Assembly: GCA_951394405.1 (NCBI GenBank) | Contig: OX596342.1 | Span: 2,914,001-2,978,000 of the forward strand | Length of the DNA: 64,000 nucleotides | Source of the DNA: Coprinellus micaceus | Lineage: Eukaryota > Basidiomycota > Agaricomycetes > Agaricales > Psathyrellaceae | Direction: 5' to 3' | Shown: piece by piece, positions 8,159 to 17,110 of the stretch | Layout: every line of letters starts with the position of its first letter | How positions within the stretch are numbered: the first letter of the stretch is position 1 | Made by a program: the position numbers and the translations under genes | The notes under the pieces: model-generated | What the model saw: only the letters and a program-made list of their open reading frames with translations | What the model was told of the DNA's origin: nothing | Database searches by the model: none

Positions 8159-10100
8159 ATGCCCCTCCAGTTTCCTCAACTCCCTACCCCACTAAATCAT
8201 ATCCAGTGGCCGGCGGACATTGTCACCGCCCATCGCCATCTCGCCTCTATATTTCAACGTGGCGAGACCCTACTTACCCTTGACAACCCTGACCCGCTCC
8301 GTTCGCAACTGGTGGTCACGGAAATCTTCGGGAAATGCCTCTCGCTCTTGGAAGCTCTGGAATCCGAGTACCCTGAGGCGACGTGGGTTCTGAATGCTGC
8401 GGAGACCCTGTTCAATCTTGGAGGCCAACTTCGGCAAGCTGCTAATGCATCAGAGGGGGTGTAAGTCACTCACGCACTTCTGTTTGGGTTTCGTTCTGAT
8501 GCTACATTCTCATGTAGGGAGCGTGAGTCTGTGCAGGTACTGGAAGTGGTACGAGAGGTCAGAGCACCTAGGAGGCGAGGGCGCCCTAGGAAGGTGTTTG
8601 ACCTCGGGGTTCTGCGTGAAGCACTGCGCCCGAATCGGAAGATAACCGTGACGAAATTAGCCAGCGCCCTGAAAGTACATCCAAACACGCTTCGAAAGTA
8701 CCTCAAGCAACAGGGACTTTCGGCCAAATTCTCGGGAATCTCAGATCTTGACCTCGACGCCGTCCTTCGTGAATTCCGGAGACGCTATCCGAAGTCTGGT
8801 GTCCGATATGCGAATGGATTTCTTTCTCGTCATCGGATCCGACTTCAAAGGAAACGAATCAGGGAGTCACTCAAGCGAGTGAGCCCTATCACCCAGCATC
8901 TCCTGAACATTGCCACTATCTCGAGACGCGAGTATGAGGTGACCCGCCCTGGCTCCCTGTGGCATTTAGACGGCCATCATAAGCTCATTCTCTGGGGCTT
9001 CGTAATTCACGGCCTGATCGACGGCTACTCGAGGAAGGTACGTTCCATGTCCAACCTTCTGCCAAGGGTCTCAGGACTCATATTCGGTTGCTTGTTGCCT
9101 CGTGTAGGTCGTCGGCTTGCGTGCGAGCTCTGACAACAGGGCGCAAACAGTCTTGCAATTATTCTTGGACGCCGTGGCGAGGTTTGGTTTTCCGTCGCGT
9201 GTCCGTGGTGACCGAGGAAGTGAGAATATTGAAGTATCCGTTTGTATGAACCTCTACCGTGGGTTGAACAGGGGATCGTTCATTTGGGGAACGTAAGTGG
9301 TCACTTCTCATCATTCTACGACAATTACTCAACACCACGGCGACAGATCGACACATAACACGAGGATTGAGCGCCTTTGGGTTGAAGTTGGCACTCAATT
9401 TGCCCGTGCCTGGCGCGCTTTCTTTACACGCTTAGAGCGCCTACACCGGCTGAAGCGAAACCAGCGGGGGCATATCTGGCTGCTGCACCGGTTATTTCTG
9501 TCCAGCATTAACAGCGACTGCACTGCCTTTGCATTGAACTGGAACAACCACCAAATCTCACGTCGTGGACACGAACACACACCCGAGGTTCGTTCGTGTA
9601 ATCTTCTTCCGCCCCATGTGTTGAAGGGCAGTGCAACACGTGTACTTAATTTCAATTTTCATTTACAGGATCTTTACCTTTTAGGAAGTATCACACAGGG
9701 GGTCCTTGCCCAGCCATCGGATGTTCATCCGAGCATTCAGGCACGATACGGGCCAGGTGCAGCGTTCGATCACCAAGTGCGGAGTGCGGTATTGAGGGAT
9801 GTGCACCACGATGCTGTTTTGGTTCCAGATGCTGGAGACCCATTTCCATCTCCGGAAGCCAAGGCAGTGTTCGAGAGGTCATTCAAGCAAATTGAGGATT
9901 CACCTGCAAGTAAAATCCCTGCAGGGTTCCTCCTATTACAAAATGAGTTGGAAGGGACAGCCTACCCTACTGCTGAGACCATCAGGGTCGCCCGGAAGGA
10001 GACAGATATACCCCTTCCATTCGAGATATGGTATCCTAGAGCGGTCCAATGGGCCCAGGGCTTGACCGTGATGACCTTGGTCCTAGATTCGTATACCTAG
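8159..10100 (+). CDS. Integrase-core (DDE) domain protein, candidate transposase
   Basis: Five exons splice cleanly in frame to 559 aa: 8159-8460, 8518-9037, 9108-9292, 9347-9587 and 9669-10100. Introns are 57, 70, 54 and 81 nt; the last is open in frame and might be retained. Domains in order: a helical N-terminal region; a basic RRRGRPRK patch; a helix-turn-helix-like segment (VTKLASALKVHPNTLRKYL); and an rve-type catalytic core. The core has the first Asp in WHLDGHHKL, a conserved DGYSRKVVGLRASSDN block, the second Asp in VRGDRGSEN and the Glu in STHNTRIERLWVE. These match the integrase catalytic proteins that form families in mushroom-forming fungi. The enzyme would cut and join DNA ends in the nucleus. 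The frame is intact with all three acidic residues, so activity is plausible. The exact N terminus is uncertain because an earlier exon from 8050 is possible. Confidence 0.85.
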
Positions 10101-10607
10101 ATAGTATATCAACACCTAGGTATGACGCCAAATCGTGTTTTCCCCTGATCGAGTGCGCGAAGCATCCGATCGGATTTGGGCGCTTAATCCTTGATGCACA
10201 TTTACTCGGGTTTAATACATTACTGAACGCCGCTTTAATTAAACGGGAGGTAAAATGAAAAGTAGGTAGGTCCGTAGGTACGCTCAATTACCCCTTGAAA
10301 CACTTTGTGTTACCTTACAATGCAAGGACATCGTGTATGGAACATCCGGGAACAACGAGGAACAACAATTTCCACTCGTGTCGTCAATTCGATTGGGCCA
10401 GCACTGGCTGAATAAAAGGATCTCCCCTGCTTCGTATATTGGCATTGTATCGTTCATTCACACCTGCTCACACACACTCTCTCTATTTCCAACTCGCTCC
10501 ATCCCTATTTGCGCCTGTCGCCTCACCTGGCACTAGGCTCTGACGTTCGGGCGCCGCACGACTCGGTCGCCACTTCTGCTCTGCGATTGCCCAAGGATAC
10601 CTTGGCT

Positions 10608-12073
10608 ATGGCCTGTCGACACCCCAAGAAAGGCGACACCTGCTCATGCTCTGGCTATATCAAGCGTTTGAAGGACGACAAGTGCGGTGTATGCAAGCAT
10701 CCGAAGCCCGAACATGACATCACCCTGGACAGTGCTTCGATCGCAACCCCTGTGGAAACCGACACCAACCCTGAATTTACGTGCATTGATTCAAAGGTTC
10801 GGGGTATTCTACGGCGGTTTGCGGACTCAGGGACCCAGGATCCGCCTACGAGCTTGCTTCCAACCCGTCCATCTGGGAGTGGTCTCCAAGGCAGTGTTCG
10901 CAATGAGGAAGCTGCACGTGCTGAGACAATCGCTGGGTACCGGCCCAAGAAAGCGCGTTCCAAGTCTGCGTCTGTCCCAAACGTATGTAACTTCTGCTTG
11001 ATCGTTGTACTGGACGGTGACCGACTTATTTCCCTTTCTTACGTCAATAGAAGCCAGGCGGGGCTGTCCGTCCGTCCAAAATTGGAAGGGTGACTATCAT
11101 TACCTGTGGCCTCAACGTAAGTGTACATGTGCCCTCAAAATCTATGAGCTACACTCACGCATTTGTACATAGAGCGATGGGACCCTTGCCAACACCCGCT
11201 GCCCAACACCCGCTCATCTGTTGAACCTCGCTTCTTCGGCTCTCTCTGTGGAGAATGTCAACGGAGAGACCCTGTGGTTTCTCCCCACCTGGGACAGTGC
11301 TCGGATCGAAAGGTGGTTGCGAGAACTATTTCCTCAGCCGCTTAGCTGGGCAGACCGTTTTGGTGTGCTGGAAGAGGGTCAGTACTGCTGGAAGCTCGTT
11401 GCGAAGCACTACCAGACTCTCTTCGTTTATGAGAAGGCGGGCAGTATCACTGGAGACGACCTCTTTCGGAACAGAGGATCATCTTCTCGTTCATTCAGGG
11501 AGCTGGAATTGCGATTTGGTAAGGGTTACCAAACGTCTCAGCCAACATCGCTTTTGACTTACGGTTTACCTAGTCCTCACCCATGCTATCCCTTCTAGTG
11601 TTTACGCCGACTGGGATGCAGCGATGTTGGCCCCTCTCCCTTCCACAGACACGGAACCTGCCCAAGATGTCACGCAAGATCAGCAAGACGACTCGGACAC
11701 AGACTCGGTAATCATCACTAGGCGCAGGTCGACACGCTTGAACAAAGGCAAGTCGCGCCAGGTCATTTCCAGCCCAGAGCCGGAGAGCGGAGATGGGGAT
11801 GACCAGAGTGTGATCGACCTCGCTGATAGTGACGACGAAGACCTTCCGCCCATCATTTCCTTCTTCGACGACCCTCCACCAGCCATGAGCAAGCCCGCTA
11901 TCGCTGGAACAAGCCGAAAACGACCCAGATCTGCGACCATCCCTGACGAGAATGCCGGAGTCAAGAAGTTGAAGGTGAAGAACGAAGATAACGCTGGAGT
12001 AGTCCAGACTGGACCTACTCGGGCGGGCTCTCTGGCGAGGCTGGTGAGCTGGCTGGTGAGCGCCTCGGTATAG
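10608..12073 (+). CDS. Cys/His-rich nuclear-type protein, 3' end replaced by LTR sequence
   Basis: Exons 10608-10982, 11051-11116, 11173-11518 and 11574 onward; introns of 68, 56 and 55 nt have canonical ends. The N terminus has a compact Cys/His cluster (CRHPKKGDTCSCSGYIKR, then KCGVCKHPKPEHD) that could bind zinc. The middle is globular (LWFLPTWDSARIERWL, EEGQYCWKLVAKHYQTLF). The C-terminal region is acidic (DLADSDDEDLPP) with a basic TSRKRPRS motif suited to nuclear import. An LTR retrotransposon inserted after base 11994, so the current frame reads 26 foreign codons and stops at 12073. Its original final 58 codons are stranded at 14046-14220. As the third cargo gene of the giant element it might assist transposition or bind DNA, but that is inference. 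Confidence 0.7.
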
Positions 12074-12195
12074 CGTCGAGGGCAAGATGTGGTATTGATC
12101 CCGGTCACTGCTCGCGTCTACATCAGGTAGCTATCATGATCTAATCTAATCTATCGTGGTGCTGGCTGTGCTGGGCGCCTAATCGCCCTGGCACA
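11995..12195 (-). repeat. 3' LTR
   Basis: 201 bp, no difference seen against 13841-14041. Its plus-strand start supplies the foreign C-terminal codons of the interrupted host gene. Confidence 0.9.
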
Positions 12196-12215
12196 TGTGC
12201 CCACCCCCTCGTGTC
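12196..12215 (-). other. Polypurine tract adjoining the 3' LTR
   Basis: On the minus strand the bases just before the 3' LTR read GAGGGGGTGGGCACA, a purine-rich run in the position needed to prime plus-strand synthesis. It confirms the minus orientation. Confidence 0.65.
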
Positions 12216-12232
12216 GCAACGCCCTCGTTGCG

Positions 12233-13504
12233 TCATCGAACTCGTGTCCTCCAATCGTCAAATGACCAGAACTGGCTTGGGGCGTGAAGGTGATAGTAGA
12301 TACAAGGACATGGTGACGGCAAGAAATGTTGAGGTACTCGATGTGAGTGTGGAGACCGAGTAAAATCGCGGCTGTGGGGTTTGAATCGTCGGCTTCGACC
12401 TGTTCGTCGACGAATACTGGTCCATGGGTTTGAACGGGAATCGGATTGGAGACTAGAGAAATCGCAAGGAGAGCTTGAAGACTGAATAGGTGAGGGAGTT
12501 TGGGAATGCGAGACGGGCTCCTCCAAGGGCTCCTCCGACCACGCGAAGTGCGTAGCAGTTGACGGAGAGCGTAGGAGATCGGGATCAGGTTCTGGGTCAT
12601 GCTCCGGTCTGGTGGTAAGGGCACGTTCTTCGGCTGATGGAGGATGTCCGGCGAGGGTCTGGACTGTGGCAGAACCAATTAGCGGGATGGGGACCTCGTT
12701 CACCTGTGGACAAGCCTGTGCCTCGAGTCGTCCGGCTTCGAGCCCTTTCTCGAAGGCATAGTCGGTGTCTTGCTGCCGCTGCTGCATCGCGTTCTCCTGA
12801 GCTTGCATCCATCCCTCCTTACGCCCTTCCTCGAATGCCCCTGCAACGGCTTCGGCGTTCTTCTCCGACATGCGCTCGAGCACGAAATTAACGCCCCGGC
12901 CGTATCCATGTTCGTGACCCCGCTTGAAGATAATGCGTTGGTTGGGAGTGAGAAGGTTGAGGTCGTGCTCATCAGGTACCGGCTCGTCGTCTGAGTGTGC
13001 GGTTATGGCAGTAGTGGTCGAGGGTGAAGAACGGGATTCGGGGTTGGACGCGCTCACTTGGTTCTCTGTAGACTGCGCTTCCCATCGCGCACACTCGTCA
13101 GCAATACCCTGTTTGTAGGCCGCGTTACAGAACTCTTCTAGACGCGCTTCGTAGTCGATGATGAAGGCTTGTACTCGTTCATCGAGCTCGTCGTATCGAG
13201 CCTTGAACCGCTGGGTTGCTAGAGTGCACCCACCGTGAACGCCGCTCCTGAATGCCTCCGCGATGACGGGGCCGGCTTCAGGGTCTTGGAGTTCGAAGCG
13301 ATCGGCAAGTCTCGCCAGAAGCTCGTCGAGGGGAATGTGCTCATCAGGTCGTTCTGTGTTGCTCGTGTGACTCGGTGTGGTTGAGATGGAATGCAAGGGA
13401 GACTCGGGAATGGCGGCGTCGGTTGGGGGTATCGTCGAGTCCGCGTTTCGAGCCGCCTTGTTGGCCCGCTGACGTGCTCGTTTCGCTGGCGTAGCTGCTG
13501 GCAT
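12233..13504 (-). CDS. Single 423-aa ORF of the LTR retrotransposon, unknown family
   Basis: An uninterrupted ORF from ATG (MPAATPAKRARQRANKAARN) that fills most of the element interior. The start is basic. The middle is rich in charged helices with repeated Gly-containing steps (FKRGHEHGYGRGVNF, AGAFEEGRKEGWMQAQ, AFEKGLEAGRLEAQ), suggesting a coiled coil or stacked helices. The C terminus is Ser/Pro/Arg-rich (RRRTGRSRRFKPHSRDF). No CCHC knuckle, protease or polymerase motif is visible. It occupies the place where a Gag-like protein would sit, so a packaging or RNA-binding role is conceivable but unproven. I do not recognise it. Confidence 0.6.
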   Translation of the reverse strand: MPAATPAKRARQRANKAARNADSTIPPTDAAIPESPLHSISTTPSHTSNTERPDEHIPLDELLARLADRFELQDPEAGPVIAEAFRSGVHGGCTLATQRFKARYDELDERVQAFIIDYEARLEEFCNAAYKQGIADECARWEAQSTENQVSASNPESRSSPSTTTAITAHSDDEPVPDEHDLNLLTPNQRIIFKRGHEHGYGRGVNFVLERMSEKNAEAVAGAFEEGRKEGWMQAQENAMQQRQQDTDYAFEKGLEAGRLEAQACPQVNEVPIPLIGSATVQTLAGHPPSAEERALTTRPEHDPEPDPDLLRSPSTATHFAWSEEPLEEPVSHSQTPSPIQSSSSPCDFSSLQSDSRSNPWTSIRRRTGRSRRFKPHSRDFTRSPHSHRVPQHFLPSPCPCIYYHLHAPSQFWSFDDWRTRVR

Positions 13505-13813
13505 GGAGTATTGTTATCCGGGTGAATGAAAGAAAGACGGTACGATATCGGAGAAGGTCGAGATTGGTTCGGGAGAAGTCGGTTCTGGGTTCGCGGCGAG
13601 GTAGTCTCTTCGTCGCGTGGTGTACTCGGTATGGGGTTTTCTCGGATTCTCTCTGGCTGTTCACGGTGCGCTCTAGTGGGTGTCGAGTTTCCCAAGGTTC
13701 TCGATGGTATCGAGAGGGGACTCGCGAAAGGGTTACAGTCTCGAAAGTACGACAGAATCGAGGAGTCGGGGTATGTGCTGGCGGTCGGAAGTCGACGGTA
13801 AGCGCTTGGGCTT

Positions 13814-13838
13814 GGTTCGAATCGCTCTGTTGTCACCA
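13814..13838 (-). other. Primer-binding site resembling a tRNA 3' end
   Basis: On the plus strand these 25 bases look like the 3' end of a tRNA: a T-loop-like GGTTCGAATC, an acceptor-stem-like segment and a terminal CCA. Read in element orientation this is TGGTGACAACAG..., two bases inside the 5' LTR. The acceptor-like part (GTTGTCACCA) is most reminiscent of serine tRNAs, but the isoacceptor needs a tRNA search. Confidence 0.75.
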
Positions 13839-13840
13839 GA

Positions 13841-14041
13841 TGGAGTAGTCCAGACTGGACCTACTCGGGCGGGCTCTCTGGCGAGGCTGGTGAGCTGGCT
13901 GGTGAGCGCCTCGGTATAGCGTCGAGGGCAAGATGTGGTATTGATCCCGGTCACTGCTCGCGTCTACATCAGGTAGCTATCATGATCTAATCTAATCTAT
14001 CGTGGTGCTGGCTGTGCTGGGCGCCTAATCGCCCTGGCACA
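13841..14041 (-). repeat. 5' LTR
   Basis: 201-bp partner of 11995-12195, bounded inward by the primer site and outward by the ACGC duplication. Confidence 0.9.
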
Positions 14042-14045
14042 ACGC

Positions 14046-14220
14046 CCTTGGCATTCCAAAGACTACCGTGGGGTTCCCATTAGCCGCAGGTCCCTCTTCG
14101 CGTTCGATCCTTGGTTCAACCACTTCAACCAACATCACCCCAGTACCAGCACCCCCTGTTGTCGACATGAAGACTGTCTTTGGGGCTGTGCCCAAGGTTG
14201 GGACTAGCCCATGGAACTAG
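14046..14220 (+). pseudogene. Displaced 3' end of the Cys/His-rich gene
   Basis: Ignoring the LTR element and one ACGC copy, base 11994 joins 14046 in frame. The frame then stays open for 57 more codons (beginning LGIPKTTVGFPL and ending VPKVGTSPWN) to TAG at 14218-14220. With the upstream exons this gives exactly 460 codons plus stop, showing that this was the original C terminus before insertion. Confidence 0.8.
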
Positions 14221-14879
14221 ATTTCGACTGATCCCTCAGAGCACCCTCTCACCGCCACTCGCACCATGGCGCTTGCCTTCCATGCTACAGTACGACTCCT
14301 CTCATAATTTTCGCGTCGGTTCCTTATCTATCCCCATCTGTCCTTACCCATTCTCCGATACGTTACATTCATTTGTCCTCTGCGCCCCTTACGTCCATCA
14401 CTTAGCTACCCTGTCGCGTTCTCTATGTCCTCTAGCTGTAGCTCTTGGACTTGTCTCGGATGTCGGTTGGTCTGTTTCCACGTCCTTCCATTCCCTCCGA
14501 GCGCTTACTTCCAGAGTCGCTAAGGGCCTCGTTTCATTCCTATTTGCATGTATTCATCTACATGGACAGTTTCTCCTTACTCTACACTCGCAAATCTCAA
14601 TGTAATGTCATCGATTAGCTGAATGCAGTCCCCAGCTCGCATCCACTGAGTCATGAGGCACGGAAATATGTGGGGGTGGCGTACGAGAGTTGTGGGTGGA
14701 ACCGCCATGTTGTGCGGGTGCCTAAAATATATTGCGGTGGCAGCTAAAAAGTTGCGGTTGTTGCACTCAAAGGTGGGGGAAAGCCAGAACAGCTAAATGT
14801 GGGTGGATACTGGACCTAAACACGAAACAATGTGGTGGAGTTTGACATAGGTGGGGGAAATATTAAATGTTACGATGGC
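14221..14879. other. 3' flank of the interrupted gene and inner spacer
   Basis: Pyrimidine-rich to about 14620, consistent with a 3' untranslated region; then G-rich repeats of GTGGGGG/GTTGCGG type leading to the foldback arm. No gene seen. Confidence 0.45.
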
Positions 14880-15118
14880 GCGCCATAAACTTTTGAGACC
14901 ACAGCGCAACTTTCTGATTCCGCGCGCAACTCTTTTGCCGGGGAGCGCAACTATTCCGGATGGGCGCAACACTTCATAAGGGGCGACTATGGAACAAGAT
15001 CTAATGCTGTATAAGCTTTGGAGGCCATGTAGGTCCTTTGGTATGGCCCTGTCACTCAGGAGGCCGACGAGGAGTAGGTACAACCATCTAATCTAATCAC
15101 GGATCTTGTATGATCTAT
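14880..15118. repeat. Left arm of a foldback structure inside the transposon's right end
   Basis: This arm mirrors 15480-15695: the CATCTAATCTAATC motif, GGACCTACATG, GCCCCTTATGAAGTGTTGCGC and successive GTTGCGC motifs occur in inverted order. It also carries the GGCGCGCC/TAACATTTAATATT block that lies just inside the left TIR at 6230. The right end of the element therefore contains two diverged copies of terminal sequence. Confidence 0.65.
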
Positions 15119-15479
15119 CCTGTCTTTGGACCCTGCTGCCCTTGCTTGGGCATGTCCCTCCCCACAGGTATGATTTGCAAAAGTGTAACAGCCTCAAATA
15201 AAATTATGAACACCAGGAGTCAGTGACATCCCAGCTATAGCCCTCATCCAGACGACTACCTTGTCTGGGATGTTCACCAAGCAGGTGCTATGAGGTGCCG
15301 GCCGTATGTCTGCACACATTTCATCTGGTGCTAGGGTATGGATAGGACAGGCTGTGGGGCCTCAATAATGTATGCCAATGTAGACTTCATTATTCCAGTT
15401 CCATTTTGTCCTGCAGTATCCCATAACATAACCACTCCAGCTTAGCGCCGAACGACAGGGTGTTCGCAAGTGTAAGTCA
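15119..15479. other. Loop between foldback arms
   Basis: About 360 bp without an ORF of note or a recognisable motif. It separates the two inverted arms. Confidence 0.45.
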
Positions 15480-15695
15480 GATAAGATCTGAGATTAGATT
15501 AGATGGCTGTACGCCAACCTCCTCCTCGACCCAACCTCGACCTCCTGGGTTATAGGGTCACACTGAAGGACCTACATGACCTCCAAAGTCCGTATAACGT
15601 TATATCTTATTCTATAGTCGCCCCTTATGAAGTGTTGCGCCCATCCGGAATAGTTGCGCTCCCCGGCAAAAGAGTTGCGCTGTGGTCTCAAAAGT
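15480..15695. repeat. Right arm of the foldback structure
   Basis: Inverted counterpart of 14903-15118, running directly into the outer terminal inverted repeat. Confidence 0.6.
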
Positions 15696-15850
15696 TGCGC
15701 TCCTCGTCTCCAATTTTTGCGCGGATACCACAAAGTTGCGCAAATCCGAAGGACCTCTAGAATTGCGCGATTTGGTACGAAATAGGGTAAAAAGTAGCGC
15801 AAAATGAATATTAGTTGCGCGATGACTTTTTCCCCAAACGGCCCGCCATA
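15690..15850 (-). repeat. Right terminal inverted repeat
   Basis: 161 bp, reverse complement of 6070-6230 with one mismatch. It ends CGGCCCGCCATA directly before CAGTCG. Confidence 0.85.
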
Positions 15851-15856
15851 CAGTCG
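15851..15856. other. Right target-site duplication CAGTCG
   Basis: Partner of 6064-6069. Confidence 0.8.
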
Positions 15857-17110
15857 CGTCTATTCACCCAACACGCACCTCTTCCTGCCCTCGCTCTTCT
15901 TCGCCATACCTTCCCACCTCGTTGTCATCGCCGTACCCGCCCCAGGCGGGTAACACGGGCCCACATACGAGCTCCACATACCCTTGGTACCGAACGCGGA
16001 ATCGCCGACGGCTGGAAGGTCGTCCGATGGGATTGGCGCGAGCGGACGTGTGGATTCGAGAGCGAGTAGTGTCCCGTCGAGGTGGACGAAGACACCGCCT
16101 GGCTCTCCGGCGACCGCTATTCCTTCAGCTTCAACGCTAATTCCAATGGCTTCAACACCAATACACCGAACTGTAACTGCGTATTTCTGCATCGACATTC
16201 AGCCCCACGCCGCCTGGGTCTTGGGAGGAACGGGTAACCGGGCATTTCGGGGTGGAGAGTTCGAGTCGTGGAGGCGTTGAAGGCAGGAATTGGGGAGGAG
16301 CAGGTGGGATGGGTGGAACGTTATCGGCGACCTCGAAGTTTTAACACCAATCCAACCCTGTTTTATACTCAACGTCGACCTCGTCCTGTCAGCCTCTCGT
16401 CACCCAGGCTTCGGTCGGACGTGCCCCCGCCACACCCCGACTCCTCATCCGAACGGAACGGCGAGTCGTCCTCGAACACGTTCCCCTCCATCCCTCCTTG
16501 TCGGATTCGAAGCTAGGCCCCCCTTCGACTCTCCGTCGCATTCGAAGTTGGAATCCTCTCCGACTCCCACCGCATTCGAAGTTCGGTCTCTCGTCTCTCG
16601 ATCTTCCCTTCTTGCCCTCTCCACCTCGGCGCCGCTTTCCATTAGAAACCCAGGTCTCCCTTTCGACTCCCCACCACACTCGAAACTCAGCCTCCCGTCG
16701 ACTCCACCTATCGTTCCGTCTCTTTCATCCCTCCCCACCTCGGCTCCCGGTTGCATTCGAAGCTAGGACTCCCCTTCGACTCCCCGCCGCACTCGAACCC
16801 AGGTCAGCCCACCGAATCCAACGTGTCGGATGAGAGTGTACACCCCGTACCTCCCCTCGACGGTTCAGTGCTACATCGAACTCATTGAGCAGGAGACGGA
16901 TCTAGTCCCACGCCGAGCTCGTCCGGCGGGATGGATCGCAGTGTCACGTCGAGCTTGTTTAGCGGGAGACGAGGGTCTGCACGATGTGTTTCTCCGCTCG
17001 CGAGCCGTGTCGAGCAGTTCGACGTACATGTCCTCCTCGTTTATTCAGTCGTCTACGTTCGCAGATCGGGCGGTCGTATCAGTTCAGATACATCTCAAGA
17101 TCGACCACAT
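15857..17110. repeat. Right flank of the giant transposon, paralogous to 32465-31440
   Basis: This stretch aligns in inverted orientation with 32465-31440, starting CGTCTATTCA directly at the insertion point. The shared stretch includes a low-complexity block and ends in the segment with TTCGCAGATCGGGCGGTCG. In the other copy that segment is the upstream region of the peptide gene at 31390; here no peptide gene follows. Frames are broken differently in the two copies, so no gene is called. Confidence 0.7.
16500..16810. repeat. Degenerate minisatellite
   Basis: Imperfect tandem units around CTTCGACTCCCCGCCGCA and CTCGAA. In one frame they give repeats of the type FDSPPHSKL. The counterpart is at 31700-31905 on the other strand. 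Confidence 0.5.

Larger units (their letters stand above)
11995..14041 (-). mobile_element. Young non-autonomous LTR retrotransposon
   Basis: It consists of two 201-bp direct repeats, identical by eye, ending TG...CA. The flanking ACGC is duplicated (11991-11994 and 14042-14045; an extra A is shared). Read on the minus strand there is a tRNA-like primer site two bases inside the 5' LTR and a polypurine tract against the 3' LTR, so the element is transcribed right to left. The 1.6-kb interior holds one ORF and no protease, reverse transcriptase, RNase H or integrase, so it must borrow enzymes from another element. Identical LTRs imply recent insertion. Confidence 0.9.
6070..15850. mobile_element. 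9.8-kb TIR transposon carrying BTB, integrase-core and Cys/His genes
   Basis: The ends are perfect mirror images beginning TATGGCGGGCCG. The inverted repeats are 161 bp with one mismatch (6098 versus the right arm) and are flanked by CAGTCG duplications. An unoccupied paralogous site at 32466-32471 shows the left flank joined to the right flank. Inside are a BTB gene on the minus strand, a five-exon integrase-core gene and a Cys/His-rich gene on the plus strand. A younger LTR retrotransposon is nested in the third gene and a foldback structure lies near the right end. The integrase-type DDE enzyme plus a 6-bp duplication fits integrase-driven DNA transposons (Ginger and Maverick-like elements also use rve integrases), but no polymerase, capsid or other Maverick gene is present. 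That this element moves by its own integrase is inference. Confidence 0.85.

Noticed and set aside
12597..13836. Other open frames inside the LTR element
   Set aside because: They overlap the 423-codon ORF; they lack a start in a sensible place or run into the LTR/primer site.
6070..15850. Maverick/Polinton identity for the giant element
   Set aside because: Integrase and 6-bp duplication fit, but there is no DNA polymerase B, ATPase, protease or capsid gene, and the terminal sequence does not resemble those elements.
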